Assembly (NCBI GenBank): GCA_033980235.1 | Contig: CM067075.1 | Span: 11,258,292 to 11,322,291, forward strand | From: Diadema setosum | Taxonomy: Eukaryota; Echinodermata; Echinoidea; Diadematoida; Diadematidae | Direction of reading: 5' to 3' | DNA length: 64,000 nt | Shown here: positions 45,922 through 56,769 of the stretch, one piece after another | Position numbering within the stretch: the stretch's first letter is position 1 | Layout of the letters: the number at the start of each line of letters is the position of its first letter | Translations under genes and position numbers: made by a program | Notes under the pieces: model-generated | The model's database searches: none | What the model was told of the DNA's origin: nothing | What the model saw: only the letters and a program-made list of their open reading frames with translations

Positions 45922-47046
45922 TCATTCCCGAGGTTTGTCGATCGAAGGCAGTTCTGTGATGTCGGTGGGATCCGCCATTCTGCTATCGTCAATGCCGCCG
46001 AAAACGGACTGTAACCCGATACTGGACACTCCGCCACAGAGGTCCTTGACCGCCCGCCTGAAGTTAGGGTTCCGGGAGGCGTAGATGATGGGGTTCACAC
46101 ACGAGTTCGCAAAGGCCAAGACAACGAAAACGCGGTAGAGGGGACTGTACAGGTGGGTGTAGTGGACGAGACCGACGTTGAAGGCGAGAAAGCCGAGCTG
46201 GTCGGGAGTCCAGCAAATGACGAAGGTGACGATGACGATCAGAAGGAGACGGATGACTCGACGTCGAGCCGTCAGGAGTTTCAGGGCGTGTTTCTGCTGC
46301 TCCGTGCCCGACGTCAGGTTTTGTGTTCGCACACGCAGACTTCTTATCGTCAGGATGTGCGCGAAAACCATCACAATAACTGGTACGACATACTCGATAA
46401 GAAACAGAGCCACTCCAACAACTTTCTGGAAAGTCGGTGAAGGGAATTGCACAATACATGCGCCTTCTTTAATGTACGTGATGTAAAGACTGTATGTGTT
46501 AACGACGAAGGCCAAAACCCAAATGAACCCGAGCGCGATCGTGCTTCTATGTGCTGTGAACAGACGTTGGTAGGTGAACGGATAACGAATGGCCATCAAC
46601 CTCTCGATCGCAATTGTCGTCAGGGTGAAAATCGAGGCGCAGATCGATGTCCACATGAGCACTGATGAGTGGACGACGCGGCAGTAGAGTTGGCCTAGCG
46701 GCGTATTCGGGAGAGTGTCGATCTCATCGTGGGGGATGACAAAGATAGACGTCATGAGGTCGGCGACGGCCAGCCCCGCAATCAGTGTATCAGTGGAACA
46801 GCGTCGACGTCGCCATCGAAAGAGCACGAGGATGACAAGGAGGTTGCCAATAACGCCGACCATGGCGAAGATAAGTTGGAGGATCTGCCACCACGACCAG
46901 GAGACATGTTTCCACGACCACTCGAATGAATACGATATAGTTGTGTCATCGAGGACTTCGATCTCCTCCGTCAGTAACTCCTCGGTAACGAAAGAGAAAC
47001 TTTGTGACATCGCGGTCGACATGGTCAATGTTTCAGCCGTCGGCAT
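45922..47046 (-). CDS. Class A (rhodopsin-like) G-protein-coupled receptor, probable peptide-type receptor
   Basis: A complete 374-residue frame without introns. The start is the first ATG after an in-frame TGA eight codons upstream. Seven membrane segments lie at about 54-76, 87-107, 122-146, 168-189, 208-233, 263-288 and 300-323. Class A landmarks are present: GN(68) in TM1, LAVAD(96) in TM2, C122 before TM3 pairing with C197 in loop 2, E148-R149-L150 in place of DRY, W176 in TM4, P222 in TM5, CWTP (278-281) in TM6, and NPIIY (318-322) in TM7. C337 after TM7 may be palmitoylated. It should act at the plasma membrane through G proteins (family knowledge). The 53-residue N-terminus is acidic and Trp-rich, with no N-glycosylation sequon, which is unusual. 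ERL replaces the commoner DRY/ERY. The ligand cannot be read from sequence; the overall look is of a neuropeptide-receptor-like orphan, as in expanded intronless GPCR families of marine deuterostomes. Confidence 0.93.
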   Translation of the reverse strand: MPTAETLTMSTAMSQSFSFVTEELLTEEIEVLDDTTISYSFEWSWKHVSWSWWQILQLIFAMVGVIGNLLVILVLFRWRRRRCSTDTLIAGLAVADLMTSIFVIPHDEIDTLPNTPLGQLYCRVVHSSVLMWTSICASIFTLTTIAIERLMAIRYPFTYQRLFTAHRSTIALGFIWVLAFVVNTYSLYITYIKEGACIVQFPSPTFQKVVGVALFLIEYVVPVIVMVFAHILTIRSLRVRTQNLTSGTEQQKHALKLLTARRRVIRLLLIVIVTFVICWTPDQLGFLAFNVGLVHYTHLYSPLYRVFVVLAFANSCVNPIIYASRNPNFRRAVKDLCGGVSSIGLQSVFGGIDDSRMADPTDITELPSIDKPRE

Positions 47047-48004
47047 GGATGTCTGTTCCCCTCTTGGTCATATAGAAATTCACCTGGATAGGGACAATGG
47101 CGGTTGATAACTTGATTTACGTGAAATTTCTTTATGTATTCATTGACCTTAATCCTTCCAGATGTTAATGATATTCAAAGCGATGAGAGATTGTATATCC
47201 TGCTACCTTTTTCAATTTATTGTTTATTTTGTCCTTTCATTTTCACTGTGGTTTTTATTTGTACTATTTCCTGAGTGACATTCATTAGATATGTATATTG
47301 TTTGTTTTCTGCACGTTGTTTACAAGGTAAAAGAACTTAAAATCTGTTGTAATATTCATAGATGAGAAGTATGAAAATAAAATTAATTGAATCGAATTGA
47401 AATATATAATTATATCCACAATATATATAATGAGCATGTATATATATGTATGTATATGTATACCATGTGCCTTACCATTACTGTGCACATTTAACCACGA
47501 TATATCTTGTTATTTCATGCCAGATAACCACATGTAGAATGCTGTCTATTCCTTTATTACTATTTTCCATAGTGCATATTCGGTCATTACTACGGCAAAG
47601 GCCCCTGAATGTGTTAACTTTAATAGCAGACTCATTTATTATCATTACTATCATAGTAAAGTATAGTTGGAGTGGTACACATACACTCTGTAATTTTCCC
47701 TTTTCCCCTACCCTTCCCTCTCTCTCTATCCTTATTCTATCCAGAGTATCTAAGTATAGGGTCTCCATACCGTCAAGCCTCGGCATATTTTGGAGACCCT
47801 TCTGTTTAAGTTCCCTATGCTGTTTGTACTTGTTTTGTTTTGTACAAAAAACTATGTGTCGATATACTGTTTGTCATAAATGACTTGTACACAGTCATAT
47901 CTGATGTAACGGAATTCAAGCAGAAATAAATCAAATCAAATCAAAGGAACTTTTCTCATCGACACGCTCCTTACATCCCAAATCAACGGATGCTTCGTAC
48001 ATAA
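47047..48004. other. 5' flank of the GPCR gene, with two LINE-like tails
   Basis: About 47150-47396 ends GAAAATAAAATTAATTGAATCG and about 47700-47945 ends GAAATAAATCAAATCAAATC, both CR1/L2-like 3' tails on the plus strand. The second also has a GGGTCTCCA..TGGAGACCC hairpin near 47758-47803, as found in CR1/L2 3'UTRs. The 145-codon plus frame at 47446-47883 spans these tails and is not credible. Confidence 0.45.
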
Positions 48005-48230
48005 ATCAAACTAGGCTTGTACCGAAAGGGTGGGTTGGGTGGTGGCGCGTCGCGTTAATGGGAACACTATCCTTCGTCCAAAGCCCCCCCCCCCCCCCCC
48101 CCGGTTTTGCCGAAAGGGTGCGTTGGGAGCGTTGGATCGCGTCGCGTTGACTGGAACCCCACCCTTCGTCCAAAGCCCCCCCCCGGTTTTGCCGAAAGGG
48201 TGCGTTGGTACTTTTTCTCATGTAATATAA

Positions 48231-49169
48231 AGCCCAAGCTATTTTGACCCTTCCCAGGCCCAAGGGGGGGGGGGGGGGCACATTGTGCCCCCCCCCTTAT
48301 ATAACTGTTATTGTTTGATGTTTCATAATAATGTTTCATAGTCTACATGACTGCATACTTTATTTTTTTAAGGTCACACATAGAGGGCGCTATTTACCAA
48401 AATATAAAGAAATACATAGGAAATATGCTAAAAACATGATTTTTCTGTATGATTTCTTATCCCCAGTATGTCTTATCATAGACCAATATTTTTCATATTT
48501 GCCACAAATGATCTGCAAGTCAAAGCTCATTATTTTTTATGGTTGAAATTTCTCAAGGTCACCACATGATAAAATAAAGAAATACATTAGGAGACCTGTG
48601 ATGTATTGTTTGGGATAGGTACATGCATAGTTATCATATTTCATATTCCCATAATATCGGAATTTTAAGTTTGCAGATTGATAATGTGATAAACAAATGA
48701 TATTAAATAGAGGTATAACTTGGGTGAAGGAATCAAAATGACACAAGATAGAATGGCAATCTTTGAAAATACTGTTATTTTCAAGTATCTCTATTATGTC
48801 TATTGTTTTATGGCATTGTCACAGAAAAACAAAGGAAATAATAGGAAAAACATTTCAGGGCCATAATTACTTCACATTTTGCTCCTTCAGCAAATTTCAG
48901 CATAGAAACGCCCATTTTATACATTATAATATGGTTAATTGGAATTGGAACAGAAAAATATGCAAAATCTGACTGACATGGTTGTCAGTTTATTGTTGCC
49001 ATGGCAACCAGCAATATCATATATAGGTAAATTATATATCAAAATGTTCGGAATGAGATGTTAGGAAAAGTCACCAAATTTGGTTAAAACTGGATTAAGG
49101 GCGAAGGAGTGGCGAATGAAAATCTGGTAGGGGGCACAATGTGCCCCCCCCCCCTTGGGCTTTATAGGG
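48231..49169. mobile_element. piggyBac-like element nested in the MULE-like element
   Basis: The right end reads CCCTTGGGCTTTATAGGG followed by TTAA (49170-49173); its inverse is CCCTATAAAGCCCAAGG. The left end shows AAAGCCCAAG but has lost the first bases and its TTAA. The MULE arm reads ..CATGTAATAT up to the insertion and continues TTAAAAGACGA after it, and the intact right arm confirms the uninterrupted order. Each end has a G/C run next to a GCACATTGTGC or GCACAATGTGC palindrome. AT-rich body, no transposase. Confidence 0.75.
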
Positions 49170-49194
49170 TTAAAAGACGAGTTTTGAATTATTT

Positions 49195-49335
49195 AACCAA
49201 CTGATATTAAACAACAAATAACAATTAGACCAAACAGTAATTGACGAAATGATGACTAGACCAACTGGTTATTAGACCAACTGATATTAAACAGGCTATT
49301 AGACTAACTGGCTGTAGAACAAGTGGTAATAGAGT
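49195..49335 (+). repeat. Short motif array (TTAGACCAACTGRTA)
   Basis: Variants of ATTAGACCAACTGGTTA recur at about 17-20-bp steps, interleaved with GATATTAAACA. It occupies the loop between the MULE-like arms. Confidence 0.6.
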
Positions 49336-49640
49336 GTAAACCGATCCGGACGATAGCCTCTTTGAAACGGTTGTTGAAGGTTAAATATAAATTCAAAATC
49401 GTCTTTTAATATTACATGAGAAAAAGTACCAACGCACCCTTTCGGCAAAACCGGGGGGGGGGGGGGGGGGGCTTTGGACGAAGGGTGGGGTTCCAGTCAA
49501 CGCGACGCGACCCAACGCTCCCACGCACCCTTTCGGGCAAAACCGGGGGGGGGGGGGGGGGCTTTGGACGAAGGGTGGTGTTCCCATTAACGCGACGCGC
49601 CACCACCCAACCCACCCTTTCGGCACAAGCCATCAAACTA

Positions 49641-50253
49641 TGATTATGCGTTGCTTCTACGTTGCTGATAATGAAAGGGAATATCCGTTTTCGTCGGACT
49701 TGCACCGTCACCCTACTATTTAATTTTACCAATTTATCAGTTTCTCATAGCTGTTTTCGTGAAGATGGTTTCATCACTCTGCTGTTTGATAAAAAGAGAC
49801 TCTATAGAATGAAATGAATATTTTAGAACGGGAGTAAGTGACCCTAAATCTGTTGAAGCCCCATTTTTTTTTTTGATTGGGTTCACCAATGGGGGATCAA
49901 AAAAAAAAATATCAATGCCAGTGAACAAAGGGTATCATAAATATTCCAGGTGGAAAAAGCAATCTGGATAATGATTCCCCTACCTTGCATTACTTTATGA
50001 AAAGAGTAACTAGAAGGTCACCGGTCCGTATAGACGCATATGGTACTGAAGGGTGTATTTTGCATTTTATTTATCACCGCAAGTTATATGCCCGTCATGT
50101 ATCTGACTAATCTTGTTACTGTCGTCAGACTGAAACGGTCCCCCCTTCCCCCAACAACAAAACAAAACAAAACAAAGAAAGAAACAAACGACTAAAATCA
50201 TGAAAATTCACCAGCTGTAACGAAAAAAAAATCCTCAAATTTAGAGACTTTTT
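49641..50253. other. Intergenic; no gene seen
   Basis: AT-rich sequence with A/T runs. Nothing recognised. Confidence 0.4.
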
Positions 50254-50255
50254 TA

Positions 50256-50486
50256 CACTCTAAAAAAAAAAAAATCCGGGTCAGAACTGACCCGGAACCG
50301 GGTCCGTTGGGATCACACCCCGTTCCGGGTAAAAAAATGACTTGGAATTTGGGGTCACCTTGACCCACTTCATGACTCTGAATGGGGTCATATCTGACCC
50401 CATTCCTTGTCATTTCTGACCCGGAACGGGGTGTGACCCCAACGGACCCTTTCCGGGTCAGTTCTGACCCGGGTGTTTTAAGAGTG
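50256..50486. mobile_element. TA-flanked foldback MITE rich in GGGTCA/TGACCC
   Basis: Starts CACTCTAAAAAAAA and ends TTTTAAGAGTG, with TA outside both (50254-50255, 50487-50488). The interior packs CCGGGTCAGAACTGACCCGG, GGGGTCA and TGACCCC words in alternating orientation, giving many local hairpins. Non-coding: the 112-codon minus frame is a by-product. Confidence 0.75.
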
Positions 50487-50488
50487 TA

Positions 50489-52169
50489 GATTCCGTAAAT
50501 CAGAATTGATTGTAATTTTCTCGCTATATTTGTCATTCAGTTCAGACTGCTTGGATATTGATTGTGTTAATGTATTTTATCATCAATTCGTCAGAAAAAC
50601 AAAAACAAAGAAGAGGACAACTCCCCAGTTTACTTGACGAGTGATAATCCGGCATGGCATAAATCGCAATGTGCTTGAAGACAAAATGAATAGATAGAGA
50701 AACAAATAAATAGATAAATAAATGATATTTATCCTGTAAATTTTCTCTTCGAATTGTTGCCTTATTATACCTGTTTTCATTACTTGCCGCCATAAATGAA
50801 ATGTATACATGGTGTGGTATGATCGAATTTCTAAGCAAGCCCCTAACCGTTAACTGGAACACTGCCGACGCCGACTTTTTAAAAGTGGGGGGGGGGGGGG
50901 GGGGGGGGGGGCAGAATATCATTCACTGGTGCCATTTCTGAGTTTCATCAGCTACCAAGCAAACAAAACAAAAATCACACACACACACACACACAAAAAA
51001 AAAAACCTTACCGGCACTTCCGGGGTTAAAAAAGGTGGAGGGGGCTTAAGTGGTTAGACCATAATCAGTTATGTATTCCTATGTATTATGAAGAAGTTTT
51101 TAGCTGTATACATGACCTATCGCAGACCCAAAGTCAAAATCTTTTCGCTTCTCGATGCCGAATGTTTTTATGCAACAAATACTTTTCATGCCGACATGAA
51201 ACATTGTAACTTTTGTTTTAGAGGAGACTCTTTAATCAACAACAACAACAAAAAAGAAACAAAACAAAGCAAAACAAACCGTAACAACAAAAAACCCGCT
51301 AACATCAAAGCTGTAATATTTACATGAATAGGGTATCGGTAGTTAATGATTGGTTGCCAAACCTACATCATATTTTCTTCCTTTAAAAAACATGTTTCTT
51401 TGTTCCTGTCTCCCTTCAAACTGACATATTATTGAGATTTTTTTTTTTTTTTTGGGGGGGGGGTTCTTACAATGAACTCGAGTATAGTCAGAATCAGTAA
51501 TAGCTAGACAAGACACGAAAATAGAGGAGCTGCGGCAATATAGTGTAAGCTCAATAACCTTACAGGTCCTTGTACTTTTATGAAATGGAAAGGAAAAAAA
51601 ATCCTAACAAACCGATGATTATACTCCATTACCAAATTCCATTGAAAAGGAACTGTAACCTGAGGATCATCCTCTTTACGCGAGGCTTAATAAAGAGAAA
51701 ATCCTTCCTGAGACAAACACATTAGCTGCTTAGCAAAAACGACATCACTTGTCGAAAATGGCAAACCAGTTTGACTTTGACCTGAATTGAGCTTAAACAT
51801 ATTACAATGCTGTTTACAGATTATACGCCTTTAAAAGCACACCATCCGGACAAGTCTAATGCCATTCGCAAATTTGCTCAAAATGCGAACTACATTTAGA
51901 AAAAAAAAAATAACGCAACCAAACATGTATACCATTTTAGTGTACAGTGCATCCCCCTTTGAATCGCGTGCAACGCACATATAAATTCTCTTCAAAGAAA
52001 TTTGACAAATTTTGCGATAATTTATAGTGAGACATAGATTTCAACAGAAAGAGTAATTTCCGAAAGAAACTTGATTGTTGGGATTGAAGACATATATAGT
52101 TTTAATCACAAAAGGACTTGACCATGTGTGCTTGTGAAAAACACACACTTTTTTTTTTTTTTTTGCTTG
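50489..52169. other. Intergenic; no gene seen
   Basis: A 23-bp G-run lies at about 50887-50911 and a (CA)n tract at 50976-50995. Frames at 50542-50922 and 51088-51327 include homopolymer-coded residues and no domain. Confidence 0.45.
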
Positions 52170-52312
52170 TTGGTTAGAATGTCAGTGGTAATGGTTAAAT
52201 TGCCAAGGGTAAAAACGTCAGAGGTAGGAATTGCAGGAGTAAAGATGTCATGGCAAAAAGTGTCAGAGGTAAATATGTCAATGGTAAAATGTCACGCGTA
52301 AACTGTCATAGC

Positions 52313-52356
<44 letters not shown>

Positions 52357-52720
52357 GGAACAAAAAAGTTACGGGAAAAGTGTCAGTGGTATAACTGTCC
52401 GGGGAAAAATGCCACGTGTAAAAAAAAAAAAATGCTGAGGGTTAAATGTCAGGCGTAAAAATATAATGAAGTAAATGTTATGGAGAAAATGTCAGGTACA
52501 AAAATGTCAGGGAAACATATCTTAGAAAAATGTCTAGCGGTAAAGATGTCAAGGGCAAAAATGTCACGAGTAAAATGTCAGGGACAGAAATGTCAGGGGA
52601 AATATTATGTCAAGGATAAAAGAAAAAGTTTCGCTCTATGGCAAAAAAAAAAAAATGTTAAGAACCAGACTTTTCCCATAGTCATCTTATACCATTGACA
52701 TTTTTACCTGACACTTTTCA
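52170..52720 (+). repeat. Degenerate ~16-18-bp motif array (AAAATGTCAGGGGTA)
   Basis: Variants of AAATGTCAGNGGTAAAA recur more than twenty times across about 500 bp, interrupted by a (TA)n tract at 52315-52353. The far right end carries inverse units (CATTTTTACCTGACACTTTT), so it resembles the other motif-array foldbacks. No gene: frames at 52250-52438 and 52480-52698 read the repeat. Confidence 0.75.
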
Positions 52721-53784
52721 ATTACAGTCAGTTAAAATTATCTTGAACATAGATAAGGTGGAAAACGTTTTTCGTACCTGAATGTATAGCGTCTCTTGAA
52801 TTTCTTGGAAAATAATCATTATGCCAGTCAATTGTTAGTTTTGCCTTCAAAACTGCCTCACTTTTGTTGTGACGACGTGATGTGAAGATGTATTTGATGT
52901 AAAGGGCATATAGCGGGAAATGTCGAAGAAACTAAACTTAAATCATTAGTTTGTAACGCTCAAAATAGTCACTAATAATCGGTCAGTTTGTAACAATCAG
53001 TGGCTACATTTGAAAGTTATTTCTTATCGTTTATGATATTTTATCTGTACCTAATGATCGCCGTGGTCAGCATTTATGAAATCATGAATGGATTTAATCT
53101 CCTTTGGCAGTAATACTTTGCACTTTTGAAAATTATTTCATCAGATACAAAATCCTTCAAGTATAACGAAGCAATGGATAAGATGACAATTAATATACAT
53201 TAGCAGAAAAAAAAAATGAATCACCTAATCAGTCACAGACAGATAAGCATAAAAGCATTGTTTGAGGAGGCATAAAATTATACATACATGTAGTTTAAAA
53301 AAGTGTAAAATACACGTTCCGCCCTGATAATATTGGCAGTGCACTTACCTGAAATGTTATGTATCCTCCGGCTGTATTATGATAACTGTTCCTATCTTCC
53401 ACGACTATATTATTTTGATCTGCAGACGAGTGATTTGCTCTTTTAGCGCTTTACAACTTTCCACACAGTATCAAAGAGAGAAAACGAAATACAGTTTGCA
53501 GAAGCTGTATACCTTTCATGAAGATTCTGTCTTGTAAGTAAAAAGAACTCTTCCGTTATTATTAGTCCGCGTAGTGTTCTCAGTTCATCCGGGCGAACTG
53601 GCGCGAAGAAGACAAAGACAAGCGTTTAAAAGATCCTGAGGGCGCGGAGCATCAGACGGTTTGCAGGCGTCGGATGAGCGTCAAATGCGTATACTAGTAG
53701 TCGCTACAAAAACTCGTGACTGCGCCATGCGGTGACACACAAAACTCCACCTATATAGACCTCCCGGACTATGTTGTGACTTTC
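52721..53784. other. Intergenic; no gene seen
   Basis: AT-rich DNA without recognised repeats; short GC-richer patch at about 53590-53700 with no coding pattern. Confidence 0.4.
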
Positions 53785-53787
53785 ATT

Positions 53788-54651
53788 GGGTGCGTTTATC
53801 AACTCCTTTTCTCGGCAGAAACAGGTTATCCAAACAGCTTTCAAGGAATTTTTACGAGTTAATAAACGCAAAGCTGTTTTGAAAGCCCTTTAGGAAAGCC
53901 TTTTACGAAAGGGTGCGTTTATCAACTCTCCTTTCTCGGCAGAAACAGGTTATCCAAACAGCTTTCAAGGAATTTTCACGAGTTGATAAACGCAAAGCTG
54001 TTTTGAAAGCCCTTTAGGAAAGCCTTTTCGAAAGCCCCAAATTTGTGGCGATCCAAACAGCTTTCCTAAACAGGTTTTCAGAAACCTGTTTGTAAAAGCC
54101 TTTTGGAAGTTGATAAACGCAAAGCTGTTTTGAAACGGCTTTGTAGCCTTGTACTTCAGGCACGCCTTATGACCTCTTCTCCTCTGGTCGAATTGCGCAA
54201 TGCAGCTGTGCAGTGACAGGCCAGTTAAAAAAATCGTGTTCGCGAAGAGAGTTGATAAACGCAACTATTTTGAAAGCCGTTTCTAAAGGGCTTTGGAAAG
54301 GGCTATCGAAAGCCGTTTAAACAGGGGAGAGTTGATAAACGCAGCCAAAGTCGCATGCCGCCACTCAGAAATATTTGAAGTATGTGCTAAACTGGAGCTG
54401 CCTCACAGATAGGAAGACAATTGATTCATGTGGCATTGCATCATGACTCGTCACTCTCAAAGGAAGATATGTCTTTATTATGGTAATTGCTTTTCGCCGT
54501 CCCTTCTTAGAAAACAAGCGGCACATTAATAGTACAGGCAGTCAGGGCTTTGGAAAGGGCTCTCGAAAGGGCTACGGAAAGGGCTTTCGAAAGGGCTATC
54601 GAAAGGGCTATCGAAAGCCGTTTAAACAGGGGAAAGTTGATAAACGCAGCC
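53788..54651. mobile_element. Element with GG(G/C)TGCGTTTATCAACTC ends and AAAGGGCT-type internal arrays
   Basis: Left end GGGTGCGTTTATCAACTCC and right end AGTTGATAAACGCAGCC are inverted. ATT lies next to both (53785-53787, 54652-54654), a possible 3-bp duplication. A 123-bp tandem duplication of the left end begins at 53914, and an extra right end lies near 54345. Internally, AAACAG(C/G)..TTTCGAAAGGGCTTT words recur in both orientations. 54545-54625 is a 12-bp tandem repeat, AAAGGGCTNTCG. No transposase. Confidence 0.68.
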
Positions 54652-54668
54652 ATTATCTATAGTGATTA

Positions 54669-54827
54669 GCGTGCTTTAGATCGCGACGCGAACGCTATTT
54701 AAAAGACGATGCTTCGTCCCGAATTGGACAATGAAACACCTGTCTCGCGCATGTGCAGAACACATTTTCCTTTTTTAACTACCTTAGCATCTTCTTAGCG
54801 TTCGCGATGCAGATCTATAAAGCTCGC
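54669..54827. mobile_element. TA-associated MITE (GCGAGCTTTAGATC subfamily), diverged copy
   Basis: Starts GCGTGCTTTAGATCGCGACG after TA and ends GCAGATCTATAAAGCTCGC. Shares GACGCGAACGCTA, TTGGACAATG and CGCGCATGTGCAGAACA-like words with the copy at 30285. The right TA is lost. Confidence 0.72.
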
Positions 54828-54899
54828 TTTTCCTTGGATACCGCGTCCTCTGCTTTGTAATAGTGTTCACTGTCATATCGTTTGTAATATCGACACATA

Positions 54900-54947
<48 letters not shown>

Positions 54948-56022
54948 CTCTCTCTCTCTCTCTCTCTCTATCGCATATAATAATTATGTCATACCTTTAC
55001 ATTAATTTCACTAGTTTGAATTTTACCCGTAATTCCTTTTTGGACTGACTTCTCTTTTTTAAATTGCTCTATACAGATTCGGTGTTTCACAGCAGACAAC
55101 ACTATAATTTCATATGCAGTACAGTATGTCCCCCCCCCCCAAAAAAAAAAAAAAATATACAATCGATTTTCGCATTGATAACTTTCAAAATGATGATTGA
55201 ACAATCTAAATGCTATTTCGGGGAATGAAACTACAACTTCTTACCTACACTTTGCAGAAAACCCCATTAAAATTTGGTTAAGTGGTCACAGATAAATGTG
55301 GATTGTTGTTAAGCATGTCATGGGCCTGTTTCTTCCAAGTTCAGTACTTGCAAGGAGGTACTTGATGCTCTTGGAACTGAGAACACAATGGACAAAACTT
55401 GGAGGGAAGGGATTCCTGACATGCTCTACAAAGATCTTTATTTCTCTTTGACCACTGAAGCAAATCGGGTTTTTTTTTTTTTTTTGTAAGATGTGGGTAA
55501 TGAGCTATGTTTTCATACTTTGAAATTGTACTTGGATTGATTCACTATTCTTAAAGTCATTGTTGCGGACGTTCCCGTTGTATTTTTTTTTTTTTTTTTT
55601 TGGGGGGGGAACATACGGTATATTATAATGAAGTCACTTTAACACGCATATTTCACATTGTGTGTGCGTGTGTATGAAAACTGGTGTGCACAAAATGAAA
55701 AGGAGTAAAACGATAAACAGACTGCACTGTCGACTGAACATTTGTGACGTAACAGCGAAATACGGGTCTGCATAGCGTTCTTATAATCTGTACATGGGAA
55801 ATCATTAGCAGAGTGAAAAACAGACTGATCCGGCATACGGATTGAGGGGAATATATACACAAATGCAAATTGCTGCCAAGGCCGATCGGTCAATTATATT
55901 GCTAATGGTGACGACTCGTTTCTCATACTCCCAAAGGGACAACGTGAAATTCCTTCTCTGGTTGCTTTTTTCCCCACATGAAATAACAATCAACGGCAGT
56001 ACGTGAAATCCACCCCCAATGG
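54828..56022. other. Intergenic with (CA)n(TC)n at 54895-54970; no gene seen
   Basis: Simple repeats and AT-rich sequence. The 84-codon frame at 55639-55893 has no recognised domain. Confidence 0.45.
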
Positions 56023-56414
56023 TTAAAGGGTGTGTACAGTTCTGGTCGAGGTGAGGATTTAGCTTTTAACATTTTGCGAGATATTCAGAAACCACTCTAT
56101 GAGATGTCAAAGAGCATGCAATTCTAAAGGGTATCAAAAGTTTACTTGACAAAAATCGGTTTTGAAATGGCTGAGATATCCAAAAACAAGGCGAAACAAA
56201 GACATCATAATAAAGTTGGGGCATGTCGCCTTTTATTATTATCACTTTTTTGGATATCTCAGCCATTTCAAAACCAATTTTCATCAAATAAACATTGAAT
56301 CCTTCTTAAAATTACATGCTCTTTCATATTTCATAAGAGGTTTCTCATTATCTCACATAGAAATGTTCAAAACATGAATCCCTTACCTCAACCAGTACTG
56401 TACAGCCCCTTTAA
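56023..56414. mobile_element. TTAA-flanked foldback MITE (AGGG..TACAGTT family), well preserved
   Basis: TTAAAGGGTGTGTACAGTTC opens and GTACTGTACAGCCCCTTTAA closes, with TTAA at 56023-56026 and 56411-56414. Long inverted arms share TTTGAAATGGCTGAGATATC and GATATCTCAGCCATTTCAAA. Homologous to 11413-11838. Non-coding. Confidence 0.78.
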
Positions 56415-56769
56415 TATTTCCCGCTCGCACATTGTAGCATTGTCGTTTTAGATCACAAGTCATTAGGAAGTTTGTTTCCTCTGTGATGCTTATGCATGTT
56501 AATGAATGGCATATATTTCTTCTTTTTTTTTCTCGTTGCGGTAAAGATATACTTTTCGTTACTTCATTATCTTCTATTTACAAATATACGATAAACATTT
56601 TAGGTTCATTGCGATCACATCTGTTTGCTTATGATTTTCGTTCAATGAAAAAACAACAACAAAACCCAAAGTATGATGTGGATCATCTCATTAAGAGAGA
56701 TTGCGTCTCTAAAACACGACTGATTTGATTGAGGAGACGATCAGATAGTGGCAGATCTTCCGTGACCTC
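56415..56769. other. Intergenic; no gene seen
   Basis: Nothing recognised in this AT-rich stretch. Confidence 0.35.

Larger units (their letters stand above)
48014..49631. mobile_element. MULE-like (Mutator superfamily) element with perfect 9-bp target duplication
   Basis: Ends GGCTTGTACCGAAAGGGTGG and the inverse of GGCTTGTGCCGAAAGGGTGG. The flank ATCAAACTA is repeated exactly (48005-48013, 49632-49640). Inverted arms of about 240 bp consist of repeated GGTTTTGCCGAAAGGGTGCG and CCTTCGTCCAAAGCCCC words separated by C/G runs. Long arms plus a 9-bp duplication are the hallmark of Mutator-like elements. The left arm is split by a piggyBac-like insertion. Non-autonomous; frames in the arms are artefacts of the repeats. 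Confidence 0.85.

Noticed and set aside
46153..47107. Plus-strand open frames of 95-130 codons
   Set aside because: They are antisense shadows of the GPCR coding sequence.
47446..47883. 145-codon plus-strand open frame
   Set aside because: It spans a non-coding LINE-like 3' tail with a hairpin and ends near its AAATC tail; no domain and Ile/Leu/Ser-biased composition.
52170..52720. CRISPR-like or regulatory array of AAATGTCAGGGG words
   Set aside because: Spacers are only a few bases long and degenerate; it is a minisatellite-type motif array.
53965..54662. Frames with KGYR or FxKxF repeats suggesting a basic repeat protein
   Set aside because: They follow the AAAGGGCT words of a transposon end in both orientations and have no independent coding evidence.
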